This document shows positions 1-9,350 of a stretch of DNA of 64,000 bases, in pieces (the first letter of the stretch is position 1; every line of letters begins with the position of its first letter). Under the pieces are notes generated by a model. The model made no database searches. It had not been told where the DNA came from and was given only the letters and a program-made list of their open reading frames with translations. This DNA comes from Rivularia sp. PCC 7116 (lineage in GTDB: Bacteria > Cyanobacteriota > Cyanobacteriia > Cyanobacteriales > Nostocaceae). Location: the NCBI RefSeq assembly GCF_000316665.1, contig NC_019678.1:3844001-3908000 (forward strand). Direction: 5' to 3'. The position numbers and the translations under genes were made by a program.

Positions 1-182
1 ATTACTCCACAGCACTTCTAATGCCATTGAAAAAATATCTATATAATAAAGTGAAGCTTTAGATTTTTGTGAATTAAACATCATTTGCTATCTCTGTGTA
101 TTTATATTGATTAGCTTGGCGATTTCTATTTTCAAACCAAGTCTAAAAGCTGTATAAAAGTTAAATTAGATGATTGAGAGAA

Positions 183-1703
183 TTATCTCTGCATATTTTC
201 TGGAGGAGGTGGAAAAATACCTGGCGGTGAGGAATTAGTTTTAATTCCTGGTGGAGAACTAATCAAAACCTGTTTGTCAGCAGTGATTCCAGAAAGTATC
301 TGAGTTTTGTTTTTAACAGTAACACCAGTTTTAACGGAGACAAATTGTGGTTTATTATCTGCTCCAACAATGTAGACACCGCTTTGATTTTGCTGGCGTA
401 TAATAGCAACAGTCGGAACAACCAAAGAATTTTCTAATTCACCGATTTGAAATTCCGCACTTACATTCATCCCAGATTTTAATAATTGCTCTTTGTCAGA
501 AACTAAAGCGATTTTGACTTCAAAACTAGTAACATTTTGCTCAATAGTTGCCTGAGATGCAATTTGCGATACTCTTCCTAAAAAATTTTGCTGGGGATAA
601 GCATCTACCGAAATTTTAACTTTTTGACCAATTTTAATTTTTGAGATATTTGATTCAGCGACATTAGCCACTACTTGATTTTTTGATGTCAATGATAAAA
701 TCGAAGACGAAAGTGCTGAAGAGATAGCACTTCCAGAGGTTGTTGGCGTTACAAAAGAACCAGGCTCTGCATATATTTTTGCTATCAAACCATCAAATGG
801 TGCGCGTATGACTGTATCGTAAATTCTGGCTTGAATGGTTTGTAAAGAACCTCTTGCAGAGTTGACTTCAGCGCGTGCTTGTTCAATATCTTCTTTTCGC
901 GCTCCCACTTGAGTTAATTTAAGAGCTTGCTGAAACTGTTTTACTTTCGCTTGCGCTTGTTCGATATCTTCCCTGCGGGTACCCGATTTTTTTAATGCCA
1001 AAGCTTGTTGAGATTCTTGCAATTGCAACATACTTGTATCCCGCTTTGTTTGATAATCGCTGAAATTTTGGCGGGATATTGCACCAGCTTTAAAAAGTTT
1101 TTCATAGCGCCCCAACTCTTCGTTTGCTTGCTTAAAAGCAAGTTCTGCTTGTTTTACACGAGATAAAGCTTGAGTAATATCTTCACGACGATTCCCCGCA
1201 ATTAGTTTTGTCAGATTGGCTTGGCTTTCTTCTAACTGCGCTTGTGCTTGAATGATATCTTCGGGACGATTTCCCGATTTTAATTTTTGTAAATTAGCCT
1301 CTGCTGAAGCCAATTTTGCTCTTGCTTGGATGAGTTCTCCTTGAAGATTTACGTCATCCATATAAGCAATAATTTGTCCTTGTTTTACTAAAACACCTTC
1401 ATTGACTAACAGCTTTTTTAAAATACCAGCGTTTTTTGGACTTACATTTACCGTGCGCTCTGGCTGAATAGTACCGTTAGCGGAAATTGTCATGTTTAAA
1501 TTTTGCCTGGTAACTGGAGCAGTCAATAATTTACTTTTTGTTTGAGGAATATTTGCAACTACAAAATGTTGTAAGGTATAGACTATTCCTCCCAAGCAAG
1601 CACATCCTAGTAGCCAGAAGAGAAAACGATTTTTCTTTTTATGGCTATGGTTTGTATGGAATTTTGATGATGAATAATTTTGGCTTTTTACGTCAGTTTT
1701 CAT
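183..1703 (-). CDS. HlyD-family membrane fusion (adaptor) protein
   Basis: Periplasmic adaptor that would link an inner-membrane ABC or RND exporter to an outer-membrane channel. One membrane helix lies at about residues 27-47 after a basic, His-rich N terminus. A split lipoyl/barrel region follows (GTIQPERTVNVSP near residue 78, VIRAPFDGLIAKIYAEPG near 298), typical of HlyD/AcrA proteins. Between them a long helical hairpin carries four repeats of the form G-x-R-x-E-D-I-x-Q-A. The C terminus is Pro-rich. At 506 aa it is complete. The transporter it serves would be expected downstream, beyond the left edge of the window, so substrate cannot be inferred. Family assignment is firm; partner unknown. 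Confidence 0.9.
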   Translation of the reverse strand: MKTDVKSQNYSSSKFHTNHSHKKKNRFLFWLLGCACLGGIVYTLQHFVVANIPQTKSKLLTAPVTRQNLNMTISANGTIQPERTVNVSPKNAGILKKLLVNEGVLVKQGQIIAYMDDVNLQGELIQARAKLASAEANLQKLKSGNRPEDIIQAQAQLEESQANLTKLIAGNRREDITQALSRVKQAELAFKQANEELGRYEKLFKAGAISRQNFSDYQTKRDTSMLQLQESQQALALKKSGTRREDIEQAQAKVKQFQQALKLTQVGARKEDIEQARAEVNSARGSLQTIQARIYDTVIRAPFDGLIAKIYAEPGSFVTPTTSGSAISSALSSSILSLTSKNQVVANVAESNISKIKIGQKVKISVDAYPQQNFLGRVSQIASQATIEQNVTSFEVKIALVSDKEQLLKSGMNVSAEFQIGELENSLVVPTVAIIRQQNQSGVYIVGADNKPQFVSVKTGVTVKNKTQILSGITADKQVLISSPPGIKTNSSPPGIFPPPPENMQR

Positions 1704-1791
1704 AGATTATATACTTGGAATCAAAGGAGAATGGAGATAATTAATCAGTCAATAAATATCTCAAAATATCGAATTTTTTAAAATTGGCTTA

Positions 1792-1876
1792 ATATAGCGC
1801 TTTTCATTTGGGTGCAATACATTCCTCTCCTTAACAAGAAGAGAAGTGTATTCTATTCAACTGAAAACCGCTATAT
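1792..1876. repeat. 85-bp imperfect inverted repeat
   Basis: ATATAGCG-C-TTTTCA at the left end pairs with TGAAAACCGCTATAT at the right end (14 of 15). The inner parts also pair (AATACATTCCTCTCC against GAAGAGAAGTGTATT). The sequence could fold into one long hairpin and resembles small non-autonomous repeats of filamentous cyanobacteria. No coding content. Confidence 0.65.
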
Positions 1877-2066
1877 ACCAACAAATGAACTTAAGATAAG
1901 TAATTTTGACAGCCCGATTAATTACCTAACAATCACATAGCAATACTGAAAGTAAGCTGTACTATGAAACAGCACTACTACAATATTTGTATTATGCTGA
2001 TTTTTTAATTCCTAAGTCCAGCCAATAAATGCATAATTGTTTGCATTTTTATGCTTGACAAACTAG

Positions 2067-2145
2067 TATTCGATTTTATTAATTTTGACGAGTAAGGATG
2101 GGGAGGGGGTAGAGAGGGTAGAAAATATTTTAATTACTATATACC
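2067..2145 (+). repeat. Dispersed intergenic repeat, copy 1
   Basis: This stretch (ATTCGATTTTATTAATTTTG, then GACGAGTAAGGATGGGG, then GTAGAAAATATTTTAATT) reappears almost unchanged at 54389-54466. In both places a later block AATTAATGCAAAGGACTA follows (2224-2241 here; about 54471 there). A weaker reversed copy is visible near 63796-63830. Confidence 0.65.
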
Positions 2146-2186
2146 CATTAAAACTTTTTATAGGTTCGTTTTCTTCCAAAGGTAGG

Positions 2187-2209
2187 GAGATGTAGCATTG
2201 CTACGTCTC
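2187..2209. repeat. REP-like palindrome, copy 1
   Basis: Short palindrome with arms GAGATGTAGC and GCTACGTCTC around a 3-base centre. Near-identical copies occur at 24405-24427 and 59526-59548. A repetitive extragenic palindrome family. Confidence 0.7.
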
Positions 2210-2346
2210 TACAACCAGTCAAAATTAATGCAAAGGACTAGTAGTCTGTCCCATAAAATATGATAGGTAAATAAACTTCTCAATTCTCCTCTTTTTTCTT
2301 TTCTCTGCCTCCTCTGCAGTTTTTTCAAGAGGGTTTATAAGGGGTA

Positions 2347-2462
2347 ATATCATGTCCGTTAAATTAACCGTCATTGCGAGCAAAGCGAAGCAATCGCAGT
2401 GATTGGGATTGCTTCGCTTCGCTCGCAATGACATATTATGGGTGATTTGCCGGACATGATAT
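2347..2462. repeat. Nested inverted-repeat element
   Basis: Outer arms ATATCATGTCCG (2347-2358) and CGGACATGATAT (2451-2462) are perfect inverted repeats. Inside, 2371-2432 is a second palindrome with ends TCATTGCGAG and CTCGCAATGA and a centre rich in GAAGCAATC/GATTGCTTC. The inner palindrome is related to the centres of the elements at 10059-10186 and 54218-54391, so one core seems to sit inside different outer ends. Confidence 0.7.
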
Positions 2463-2659
2463 AAAACCAAATTTATTTTAAAGAGATTAATTCTCTAAAC
2501 TTTTTAAGTTTGTATTCTTGCTAATCAATTTTTTTTAACTTGTCGTATTTTTAATTGATTCCGATAAGTTTATAGCCGGATTTTAGTAGTTCCTAAACTT
2601 ATCGGTAACTTAGCTCAAATTATTTACTTTTGAGTGTATAAGTCAATTATGAAATTATA

Positions 2660-4639
2660 TTAATTATCAGCTAACCACATAGTTTCATAAGTTTGCAGAT
2701 GAATGCGCCCATTAATAATATTTGGGGGAGCGCCTGAAGCTAGCAAATTACGAATGTCTCCACTCATCTCAGCATAATCGAGCATTTTAGCATCAATTGA
2801 CTTTTGGGTTTCACTAAAGTTAGCCAATACCATCACCGTTCCTTCCGCACGCTTTTGACAGTATGCTAAAACGCTATTGTTACCAGTCCACATTGGGTAG
2901 AAGAAGGAAAAACAGTGAAGAAGTGAGGTGGACTTACGGGCTTTAATTAAATGAAGAAGACCTTGAAAAATTCTTCCTTCAATAGTGTTGTTATCATGGC
3001 GTAATTTTGCTTTATCCCAATCCATTGATGGGCGATGCATCCAACGATTATCTGTAGCTTTTGTTTCATCATTCATATAGGACAAATCATTTAATAAACC
3101 TAATTCATCCCCCATATGAATTACTGGAATACCACCAAAGCCGAAAATAATACTGTGCATCAGCAGAATACGACGCACGGCTAAGTCAATTTCATTTTCG
3201 TCTCCTATCGCCAAAGCTTTTTCCAATCCGCACAGGGAAGCAGTGGTGCCAGTTATCCGAGCATCTTTTGTTTCGGGATTGAATTGAAATAAACTTCCTT
3301 TAGCAAAAGAACCGTCAAAGTTTCCACTGTAGAATTGATTCAAAAATTGGCGATGAAGAAAACCATTTTCACCAACTGTTTCAAGAGCTCGATCCGTCAT
3401 TGCCCAGCCGATATCGTCGTGGTTGCGAAGGTAGTTGATGGGAGCGCAACCAATCATCATTTTGGGCGAACTATGAAACACATGGGTCATTAAATTGACT
3501 TTGTGTGTGGCTAAGGAACTCCACAGCAACACCATAAGTTGATTGTTATACGCTAATTCGCACTGCTTCTCAACGGTTGCTTTAACACCAAGATATTTCT
3601 GAAGTTCGTCCGGTGGCACAATTGCCTCAGCTTTGAGAATTGTCCCCGGAGCAACAACTCTCATGATGGCGCGAAATGCCTGGATCAGCTTAAATACTTC
3701 GGGTTGATTTTGGCAGTTGGTTCCCTCGCGTTTCCAAATAAACGGTGCAGCATCTAATCGTAAGATATCGCCACCTTGGTTGGATAGGAAAAACATAATA
3801 TCAACTACTTCTCGAAATACCGCAGGATTTGTGTAGTTGAGATCCCATTGAAATTCATTGAAGGTTGTCCAAACCCAGCGTCCAGTATCTCCCATATTCG
3901 GATACCAGCTAAAATTTCCTGGTGCATCGTTAGGAAAGATTTCTGGTAAATCTGGCTCGTAGATATCTGGTAAAGTGCGATCGCTAAACGTATAGTAGTA
4001 GTCGAGATACTCTTGTTCTCCAGCGATTGCCTTTTGCGCCCATTCGTGTTCTTTGGCGGTATGATTCAGTACTAAATCTAAACACAAACTGATGCCACAG
4101 GCATGAAGTTCTTCACTAAGCTGTTTTAAATCCGACATCGTGCCCAATTCCGGATTAACCTTGCGGTAGTCCTTTACTGCATACCCACCATCATTATTTC
4201 CCGGACTTGGCTCTAATAGCGGCATTAAGTGCAGGTAAGTAATACCGAGTTCTTGCAAGTAGCCAATTTTTTCCCGTATCCCGTTCAGATTTCCTGCGAA
4301 TAAATCCACATAAAAGACGTAACCCACCATATTTGGTTCTTGAAACCAGCGTTGAGTAAATTGCCTTTCCAAATCCAGTAGCCGCAAAGATTCTGGTCTA
4401 CTTACATAGGCATCAATCATCTGGTCAAACAGTAAACCAAATTGCTCTATCGCATCATCGCGTTGACCGTAAACTTCTATCAAAGGGTGGTATAAATCTT
4501 CAAAATATCTTTCTAAGCGTAACCAAAAGATATCCGCATCTCTAGTTCCACAGCGAGCAGCCAACTTGGATGACTGATTTTTTTTTAATGATTCAAATGC
4601 GGAGCGGGCTTCGCTCGACATTAGTAAAAGATTATGCAT
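2660..4639 (-). CDS. Amylosucrase-type GH13 glycoside hydrolase
   Basis: Predicted amylosucrase (GH13 subfamily 4), which splits sucrose and transfers glucose to an alpha-1,4-glucan, releasing fructose. The 659-aa length fits. The signature NDGGYAVKDYRKV is near residue 149. GH13 catalytic residues are all visible: Asp296 in ILRLDAAPF, Glu338 in LKAEAIV, and the transition-state pair in RNHDDIGW (His407-Asp408). The conserved LNHTAKEHEW lies at about 191-200. An N-terminal helical domain (1-100) precedes the barrel, as in known amylosucrases. It lies 155 bp downstream of acetate kinase on the same strand and could be co-transcribed. A sucrose hydrolase or trehalose synthase-like activity is a less likely alternative. 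No signal peptide, so cytoplasmic. Confidence 0.85.
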   Translation of the reverse strand: MHNLLLMSSEARSAFESLKKNQSSKLAARCGTRDADIFWLRLERYFEDLYHPLIEVYGQRDDAIEQFGLLFDQMIDAYVSRPESLRLLDLERQFTQRWFQEPNMVGYVFYVDLFAGNLNGIREKIGYLQELGITYLHLMPLLEPSPGNNDGGYAVKDYRKVNPELGTMSDLKQLSEELHACGISLCLDLVLNHTAKEHEWAQKAIAGEQEYLDYYYTFSDRTLPDIYEPDLPEIFPNDAPGNFSWYPNMGDTGRWVWTTFNEFQWDLNYTNPAVFREVVDIMFFLSNQGGDILRLDAAPFIWKREGTNCQNQPEVFKLIQAFRAIMRVVAPGTILKAEAIVPPDELQKYLGVKATVEKQCELAYNNQLMVLLWSSLATHKVNLMTHVFHSSPKMMIGCAPINYLRNHDDIGWAMTDRALETVGENGFLHRQFLNQFYSGNFDGSFAKGSLFQFNPETKDARITGTTASLCGLEKALAIGDENEIDLAVRRILLMHSIIFGFGGIPVIHMGDELGLLNDLSYMNDETKATDNRWMHRPSMDWDKAKLRHDNNTIEGRIFQGLLHLIKARKSTSLLHCFSFFYPMWTGNNSVLAYCQKRAEGTVMVLANFSETQKSIDAKMLDYAEMSGDIRNLLASGAPPNIINGRIHLQTYETMWLADN

Positions 4640-4794
4640 AGCTTCGCTTTAAAAATCAGCCAATTAAGAGAAAGAAATTCCACTCCTGTATATTAAATTT
4701 CAATACCAGCAGCTTTTAGATAAAAATGATACAAATTTTTATTATTCCGTTAATTTATCTGAGGAAAGTATAATATTTAATACTTTTCTTAAAC

Positions 4795-6015
4795 TTAACC
4801 ATCAGATGATGACAACTGCCAACAAGCTTGTGCGATCGCCCAGTCTTCCTGGGTATGAATTGGCAAGATTCTTACCGTAGATTCCGGGGCGGCAATATCT
4901 ATATCAATGGGGGAAGATTCATTTTTTTGAGCGTCAATTTTCCAACCCAAGAATTCAAACCCTTCACAGGTTGCAGCGCGAATTAAAGGAGAATTTTCAC
5001 CTGCTCCGGCAGTAAATATTATTGCATCTAATCCGGAAAGACTCGCCAGCATTGAGCCAATACAGGAGCGTAATCGATGTATATATATATCTAAAGCTAA
5101 TTTCGCTTGTGCTTCTCCTTCCTCAGCTGCGGATAAAATTGGGCGTAAGTCACCCGATAATCCAGAAATACCAAGCAAACCAGATTCGCGATTGAGGAGA
5201 TTATCTAATTCGTCAGCAGTATAGTTCTCGTGGCGTAATAAATGTAATAAAATACCGGGGTCTACGGAGCCAGAACGGCTGCCCATCATTAACCCTTCTA
5301 AAGGAGTGAAACCCATTGTGGTATCAACACTGTAGCCATCGCGAATTGCTGCGAGGGAGCAGCCATTTCCCAAATGACAGGTAATTAAACGTAACTCTTT
5401 TAAATCGCAGCCAAGAATTTGAGCCGCACGGCGAGCGCAGTATTCATGACTGATACCGTGAAAGCCATAGCGGCGAATGCCTTGTTGCAGAAATTTATAG
5501 GGAATGGGATAAGTGTAAGCAGCAGGAGTCAAATGGGAATGAAAAGCGGTGTCAAATACTGCTACTTGGGGTATATCACCCAAAATTTCTTCAATAGATT
5601 CAATACCTTCTAAATTAACTGGATTATGAATGGGTGCAAATGTTGATAAACGAGCAATGGCTGCTTTGAGTTCGGAAGTGACAAAGGTACTTTGCCGATA
5701 TTCATCTCCTCCATGCACCACTCGATGACCGACAATATCAATTTCCTGGGGATTGTGAATTACCGGATTCTCTCCACCCCAAAGGGTTTTGAGCATTTCT
5801 AAAGTATCAGCCCGTCGAGATTGAGAATCAAAGCTTGTCTTCGATTTACCTTTACGGGTTTTAACCTTTAGCTCTGCTTTACCTTTTTGATGCGTCCAGT
5901 CAATTTCTGCTTCCCAGAGGGGGTGTGGCGCAATATCTGGGAGAGCCTGATTACTTAAATCGTATAAGCAACTTTTTTGACTGCTGGAGCCAGCGTTTAA
6001 TACCAAAACTTTCAT
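4795..6015 (-). CDS. ackA: Acetate kinase
   Basis: Converts acetyl phosphate and ADP to acetate and ATP (reversible) in the cytoplasm. The N-terminal ASKHA phosphate loop VLVLNAGSSSQK is at residues 3-14. GHRVVHGGDEYR is near residue 96, FDTAFHS near 154, RRYGFHGISHEY near 181, and the adenosine-binding IFTAGAGENSP is in the C-terminal half. The length of 406 aa is normal. An AGGAA-like ribosome site lies about 10 bases before the ATG. No phosphotransacetylase gene is adjacent. The amylosucrase gene follows on the same strand. Confidence 0.96.
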   Translation of the reverse strand: MKVLVLNAGSSSQKSCLYDLSNQALPDIAPHPLWEAEIDWTHQKGKAELKVKTRKGKSKTSFDSQSRRADTLEMLKTLWGGENPVIHNPQEIDIVGHRVVHGGDEYRQSTFVTSELKAAIARLSTFAPIHNPVNLEGIESIEEILGDIPQVAVFDTAFHSHLTPAAYTYPIPYKFLQQGIRRYGFHGISHEYCARRAAQILGCDLKELRLITCHLGNGCSLAAIRDGYSVDTTMGFTPLEGLMMGSRSGSVDPGILLHLLRHENYTADELDNLLNRESGLLGISGLSGDLRPILSAAEEGEAQAKLALDIYIHRLRSCIGSMLASLSGLDAIIFTAGAGENSPLIRAATCEGFEFLGWKIDAQKNESSPIDIDIAAPESTVRILPIHTQEDWAIAQACWQLSSSDG

Positions 6016-6570
6016 GATTTTAAGTTCCTGGCATATAACTCAAACTATTGTCCATATAAGAGCGATCGCCTAATTTTTGCAGCATTGGTTAATTATTATC
6101 GAATCTTTACTTAACTTCCTAGTTTTTCTGCTTCAAAACCTTATTTTTGCAGTCTCTCCGACTCAATATGTGAAACTTTTTAATCTTAACTTAATCTAAC
6201 TTTGATAATTATCAAAAATATTCTTGTAGTTAGGGAAGTTACGATTAGCTTACTTTATTTACGCTAAAGTTATCATAACTTATAAGCGGGTGTAAATTTT
6301 ACCTGCAATAGATGACTATAATGTCTTCTATGACTGATACTTACTGTAGTTCTGGCTTAAGCTTAAATCCGCAGGCAAACACATTTGATACTGATATTTA
6401 TGGTATCAATAGAATATTATTAGAAAATCACTCTTGTTTAAAATCCTTAACAGGATTGTAGCCATAAACCTAATTCAGGGATTTGTAGCCGATAATTTTC
6501 GGTCAATACTAATGATAAATTAGTAATTGCCAATTGATTTGGTTATATCTTTCCAAACCCGGAGTTAACA
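6016..6570. other. Divergent intergenic region with palindromes
   Basis: This 555-base AT-rich space separates the divergent ackA and DUF5996 genes, so it should hold both promoters. It contains a HIP1-like AGCGATCGCC at 6061, a perfect 15-base palindrome AAGTTATCATAACTT at 6267-6281, and a small hairpin AATCCT-TAAC-AGGATT near 6440. No open frame of interest. The palindrome is a candidate regulator site, by form only. Confidence 0.45.
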
Positions 6571-7479
6571 ATGGCAAATTACACCGAAGCTTTTCCATCA
6601 TTACCATCAACAGCATGGCAACAAACGTCCTCTACTCTACAGTTATGGACGCAAATAATCGGTAAAATCCGCATGGAATTAACTCCACTTATCAACCACT
6701 GGTGGAATGTCACCCTCTACGTTACATCAAGAGGATTAACCACTTCTTCCATACCCTACTCCACTCTTTTCTTCCAAATAGACTTTGATTTCATCGCTCA
6801 CGAACTTTGTATTTCTACATCTGACGGACAGCGTAGATCCTTCGCTTTAAAATCATATTCTGTAGCCGAATTTTATCAGAAAACAATGGACGCTTTGGCA
6901 TCCCTTGGCATTAAAGTCAAAATATGGACAATGCCTCAAGAAGTATCCAACCCCATCCTCTTCGAGAATGATACAAAACACGCATCTTATGACCCCGAAT
7001 ACGCACATCGATTTTGGCAAGTATTAGTACAAACAAATCGCGTATTTACACAGTTTCGTTCCCGTTTTATGGGTAAAGTTAGTCCCACACATTTCTTTTG
7101 GGGTAGCTTCGACTTAGCCCTTACCCGCTTTTCGGGACGCACTGCACCAAAACATCCCGGTGCCTCTGGAGTCGCTGATTCCATCACCCATGAAGCATAT
7201 TCCCACGAAGTCAGCAGTTGCGGATTTTGGCCTGGTGGAGGCGGAGTAGAGCCATTTTTCTATTCTTACGCTTATCCAGAACCCGAAGGATTCAAAGAAT
7301 ACCAAATCAAGCCAGAAGCAGCTTATTACCACAAAGACATACAGGAATTTGTTCTACCTTTAGAATCATTAAGAATATCAGACTCCCCCGATGAAACCTT
7401 ATTATCCTTTCTACAAAGTACTTACGAAGCAGCAGCAGTACTAGGTAAATGGGATAGAGAAGCATTAGAGCGTCCTTAA
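6571..7479 (+). CDS. DUF5996 family protein
   Basis: Soluble 302-aa protein of unknown function resembling the DUF5996 family. Visible features are a Trp/aromatic-rich N terminus (LPSTAWQQTSSTLQLW, then HWWNVTLYVTSRGLTTS), a centre with HRFWQVLVQ and FRSRFMGKVSPTHFFWGSFD, and SSCGFWPGGGGVEPFFYSY near residue 215. No signal peptide or membrane helix. The start ATG follows GGAGTTAACA, a good ribosome site. No operon partner: the next gene starts 209 bp away. Function unknown; family assignment by remembered motifs. Confidence 0.75.
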   Translation: MANYTEAFPSLPSTAWQQTSSTLQLWTQIIGKIRMELTPLINHWWNVTLYVTSRGLTTSSIPYSTLFFQIDFDFIAHELCISTSDGQRRSFALKSYSVAEFYQKTMDALASLGIKVKIWTMPQEVSNPILFENDTKHASYDPEYAHRFWQVLVQTNRVFTQFRSRFMGKVSPTHFFWGSFDLALTRFSGRTAPKHPGASGVADSITHEAYSHEVSSCGFWPGGGGVEPFFYSYAYPEPEGFKEYQIKPEAAYYHKDIQEFVLPLESLRISDSPDETLLSFLQSTYEAAAVLGKWDREALERP

Positions 7480-7688
7480 GTAATTATTTATATCCCGGCT
7501 TTATGATTACCTTGTAAATGAGAGGGGGGAGAGGGGGAAGAGTGGGGAGAAAAAAGTGATTTTTACACGTTACCTGATAAGCGGCAAGGGATTAATTATT
7601 GGTGATTGTTAATTGGTAATTAACTGCTTACAAATATAGAATTTCAACATTTTGGGAATACTTGATATATCTCAATATGATTTGAAAT

Positions 7689-9035
7689 ATGATAAGCACC
7701 GATAAGGAACAAAAATCTCCTACTCGCCGTCTAACAACGCTCTATATTTCTTCTTTAGCTGTGGTCGCTTGTTTATCGATTGCGGGACAATTTATCATTC
7801 AACGTTTGCTATCTCAGCAGCAAGTAGATATTCAGGTAATAAGCAACGTTCAACATCAACAAATACTCAGTCAAAGATTAGCTAAATTAGCTTTAGCTCT
7901 AAAGTTGACACAGGATGAAAATCGTCGTCAAACTTTAGTAAAAGACTTTGAGCAAACTATTGTTGAGTGGGAAACTACAGAAGAAAATTTAGAACAGTTG
8001 GAAACTTCAGTAAATGCTTCTCCGGGGAGAAGCGTTAAAATCAGAAATATTATTGAGCAAATTCATCCTAATTGCAAAAAAATGGTTGATGCTGCAAAGC
8101 AATTGCTTTCCACAGCCAAGACTGGAAAATTTCAACCTCGTGTTATGCTTTCCCAGCCTTTAAGACAAATTTCGGCTAGTGAAAGACAATTTGAAAAGCA
8201 AGTGGATAGAGTAATTTCTGAATATAATCAATATACAGCACAAGCAGTTACCGAGCTAAAGCATATTGAAATGGCATTGCTTGTTTTAACTTTACTAGTA
8301 TTAATATCGGAAGGTTTTTTGATATTTCAACCGGCAGTCGAGCAACTCCGCACTACGTTTAATAAACTTACCGAAGAACAGAAAAAATCAGAACATTTAT
8401 TGCTAAATATATTACCAGAAACTGTAGCTAATCGTTTGAAAGAACAACCAACTACTATTGCGGAAGCATTCGCAGAAGTAACGGTTTTATTTGCCGATAT
8501 AGTCGGTTTTACCCAGCTTTCTACTCAAGTCTCTCCTCAAGAATTAGTGGGATTGCTCAATCAAATTTTTTCAGCTTTTGACGAACTTGCAGAAAAACAT
8601 GGTTTAGAAAAAATAAAGACAATCGGCGATGCTTACATGGTGGTTGGTGGTCTACCAAATCCTCAAAAAGACCATGCAGAAGCTATAGTAAAAATGGCGT
8701 TAGATATGCAGCAAGCTATAAAGAAATTTAACGTTGAAACTGGCTCAAATTGCAATATTCGGATTGGGATTAATACTGGTCCTGTTGTTGCAGGAGTTAT
8801 AGGAATTAAAAAGTTTATTTATGATTTATGGGGTGATACTGTTAATATTGCTAGTCGTATGGAATCACACGGAATTCCCGGTAATATTCAAATTTCTCAA
8901 ACTACTTACGAAATAATCAAAGATAAATTTACAGATACATTTACAAATCAATATTTATTAGAATCGCGCGGTTTAATTGAAATCAAAGGTAAAGGAGAGA
9001 TGCAGACTTATTTGGTGGTTGGGAAGGACAAATAG
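7689..9035 (+). CDS. Membrane-bound class III adenylate cyclase
   Basis: Makes cAMP from ATP. Helix 1 is at about residues 17-38, then a mostly helical extracytoplasmic domain (about 40-190) resembling PilJ/type-IV-pilus-type sensor domains, then helix 2 (about 195-214) and a linker. The cyclase domain runs from about 255 to 445: VLFADIVGFTQLS with metal-binding Asp270, KTIGDAYMVVGG with Asp314, RIGINTGPVVAGV, and LWGDTVNIASRMES. Lys310 and the Asp of WGD match the adenine-recognising pair of adenylate cyclases rather than guanylate cyclases. The gene ends just as the putative control region of the restriction locus begins. The signal sensed is unknown. Confidence 0.88.
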   Translation: MISTDKEQKSPTRRLTTLYISSLAVVACLSIAGQFIIQRLLSQQQVDIQVISNVQHQQILSQRLAKLALALKLTQDENRRQTLVKDFEQTIVEWETTEENLEQLETSVNASPGRSVKIRNIIEQIHPNCKKMVDAAKQLLSTAKTGKFQPRVMLSQPLRQISASERQFEKQVDRVISEYNQYTAQAVTELKHIEMALLVLTLLVLISEGFLIFQPAVEQLRTTFNKLTEEQKKSEHLLLNILPETVANRLKEQPTTIAEAFAEVTVLFADIVGFTQLSTQVSPQELVGLLNQIFSAFDELAEKHGLEKIKTIGDAYMVVGGLPNPQKDHAEAIVKMALDMQQAIKKFNVETGSNCNIRIGINTGPVVAGVIGIKKFIYDLWGDTVNIASRMESHGIPGNIQISQTTYEIIKDKFTDTFTNQYLLESRGLIEIKGKGEMQTYLVVGKDK

Positions 9036-9068
9036 TCTATTTTGGACTATTCTAAAATCGACTATAGG
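9031..9068 (+). promoter_or_regulatory. Candidate C-box operator of the restriction locus
   Basis: A perfect 7-bp inverted repeat AATAGTC-N7-GACTATT (9031-9051) is followed by another GACTAT (9060-9065). GACTAT/ATAGTC half-sites resemble the C-boxes bound by controller proteins of several type II restriction systems. The repeat overlaps the last codons of the cyclase gene and lies 49-69 bases before the proposed GTG start of the controller. Binding is inferred, not shown. Confidence 0.45.
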
Positions 9069-9099
9069 CTGTTTTTATGTTGCTTTTGTAAAAACACCT

Positions 9100-9348
9100 G
9101 TGGATAAAAGTATAGTTTCAAGCGAATATCAAACCTTTCTCAAGCTGCTAAGGAATATCCGAACTGAACGTGGATGCACCCAAGAAAGCCTTGCAAAAGC
9201 AGTTGGTGAAACTCAATCATTCATTAGTAAATGTGAACGAGGCGAAAGACGTATAGACGTTGTTGAATTACGACATTTTTGTGTGGGGATTGGAATTACT
9301 CTTACAGAATTCACACAAAAATTTGAAGAAGCCTTAGTACGAGGTTAA
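9100..9348 (+). CDS. XRE-family regulator, likely R-M controller (C protein)
   Basis: A small helix-turn-helix protein of 82 aa from the proposed GTG start. An upstream ATG at 8977 would overlap the cyclase gene by 59 bases and add 41 residues unrelated to the fold, so I chose GTG 9100, although its ribosome site is weak. The HTH core reads ERGCTQESLAKAVGETQSF followed by ISKCERGERRIDV, the Cro/C1 pattern. Its stop is 2 bases before the GTG of the HNH nuclease gene, so the two should be translated together. Size, position and upstream inverted repeats fit a controller that delays nuclease expression after entry into a new host. A generic XRE regulator is the alternative. Confidence 0.8.
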   Translation: MDKSIVSSEYQTFLKLLRNIRTERGCTQESLAKAVGETQSFISKCERGERRIDVVELRHFCVGIGITLTEFTQKFEEALVRG

Positions 9349-9350
9349 AT

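Larger units (their letters stand above)
1704..2659. other. Repeat-rich intergenic region
   Basis: A 956-base gap between two minus-strand genes with no convincing gene. It holds at least four dispersed-repeat elements, listed separately (1792-1876, 2067-2145, 2187-2209, 2347-2462). An apparent 81-codon frame at 2225-2470 on the minus strand is made largely from the inverted repeat and is not treated as a gene. Confidence 0.7.

Noticed and set aside
2225-2470. 81-codon minus-strand open frame
   Set aside because: Most of it is the palindromic repeat at 2347-2462; no ribosome site and no family features.
8977-9099. Longer N terminus for the XRE regulator
   Set aside because: Would overlap the cyclase gene in another frame and run through the putative operator; the extra residues are not HTH-like.
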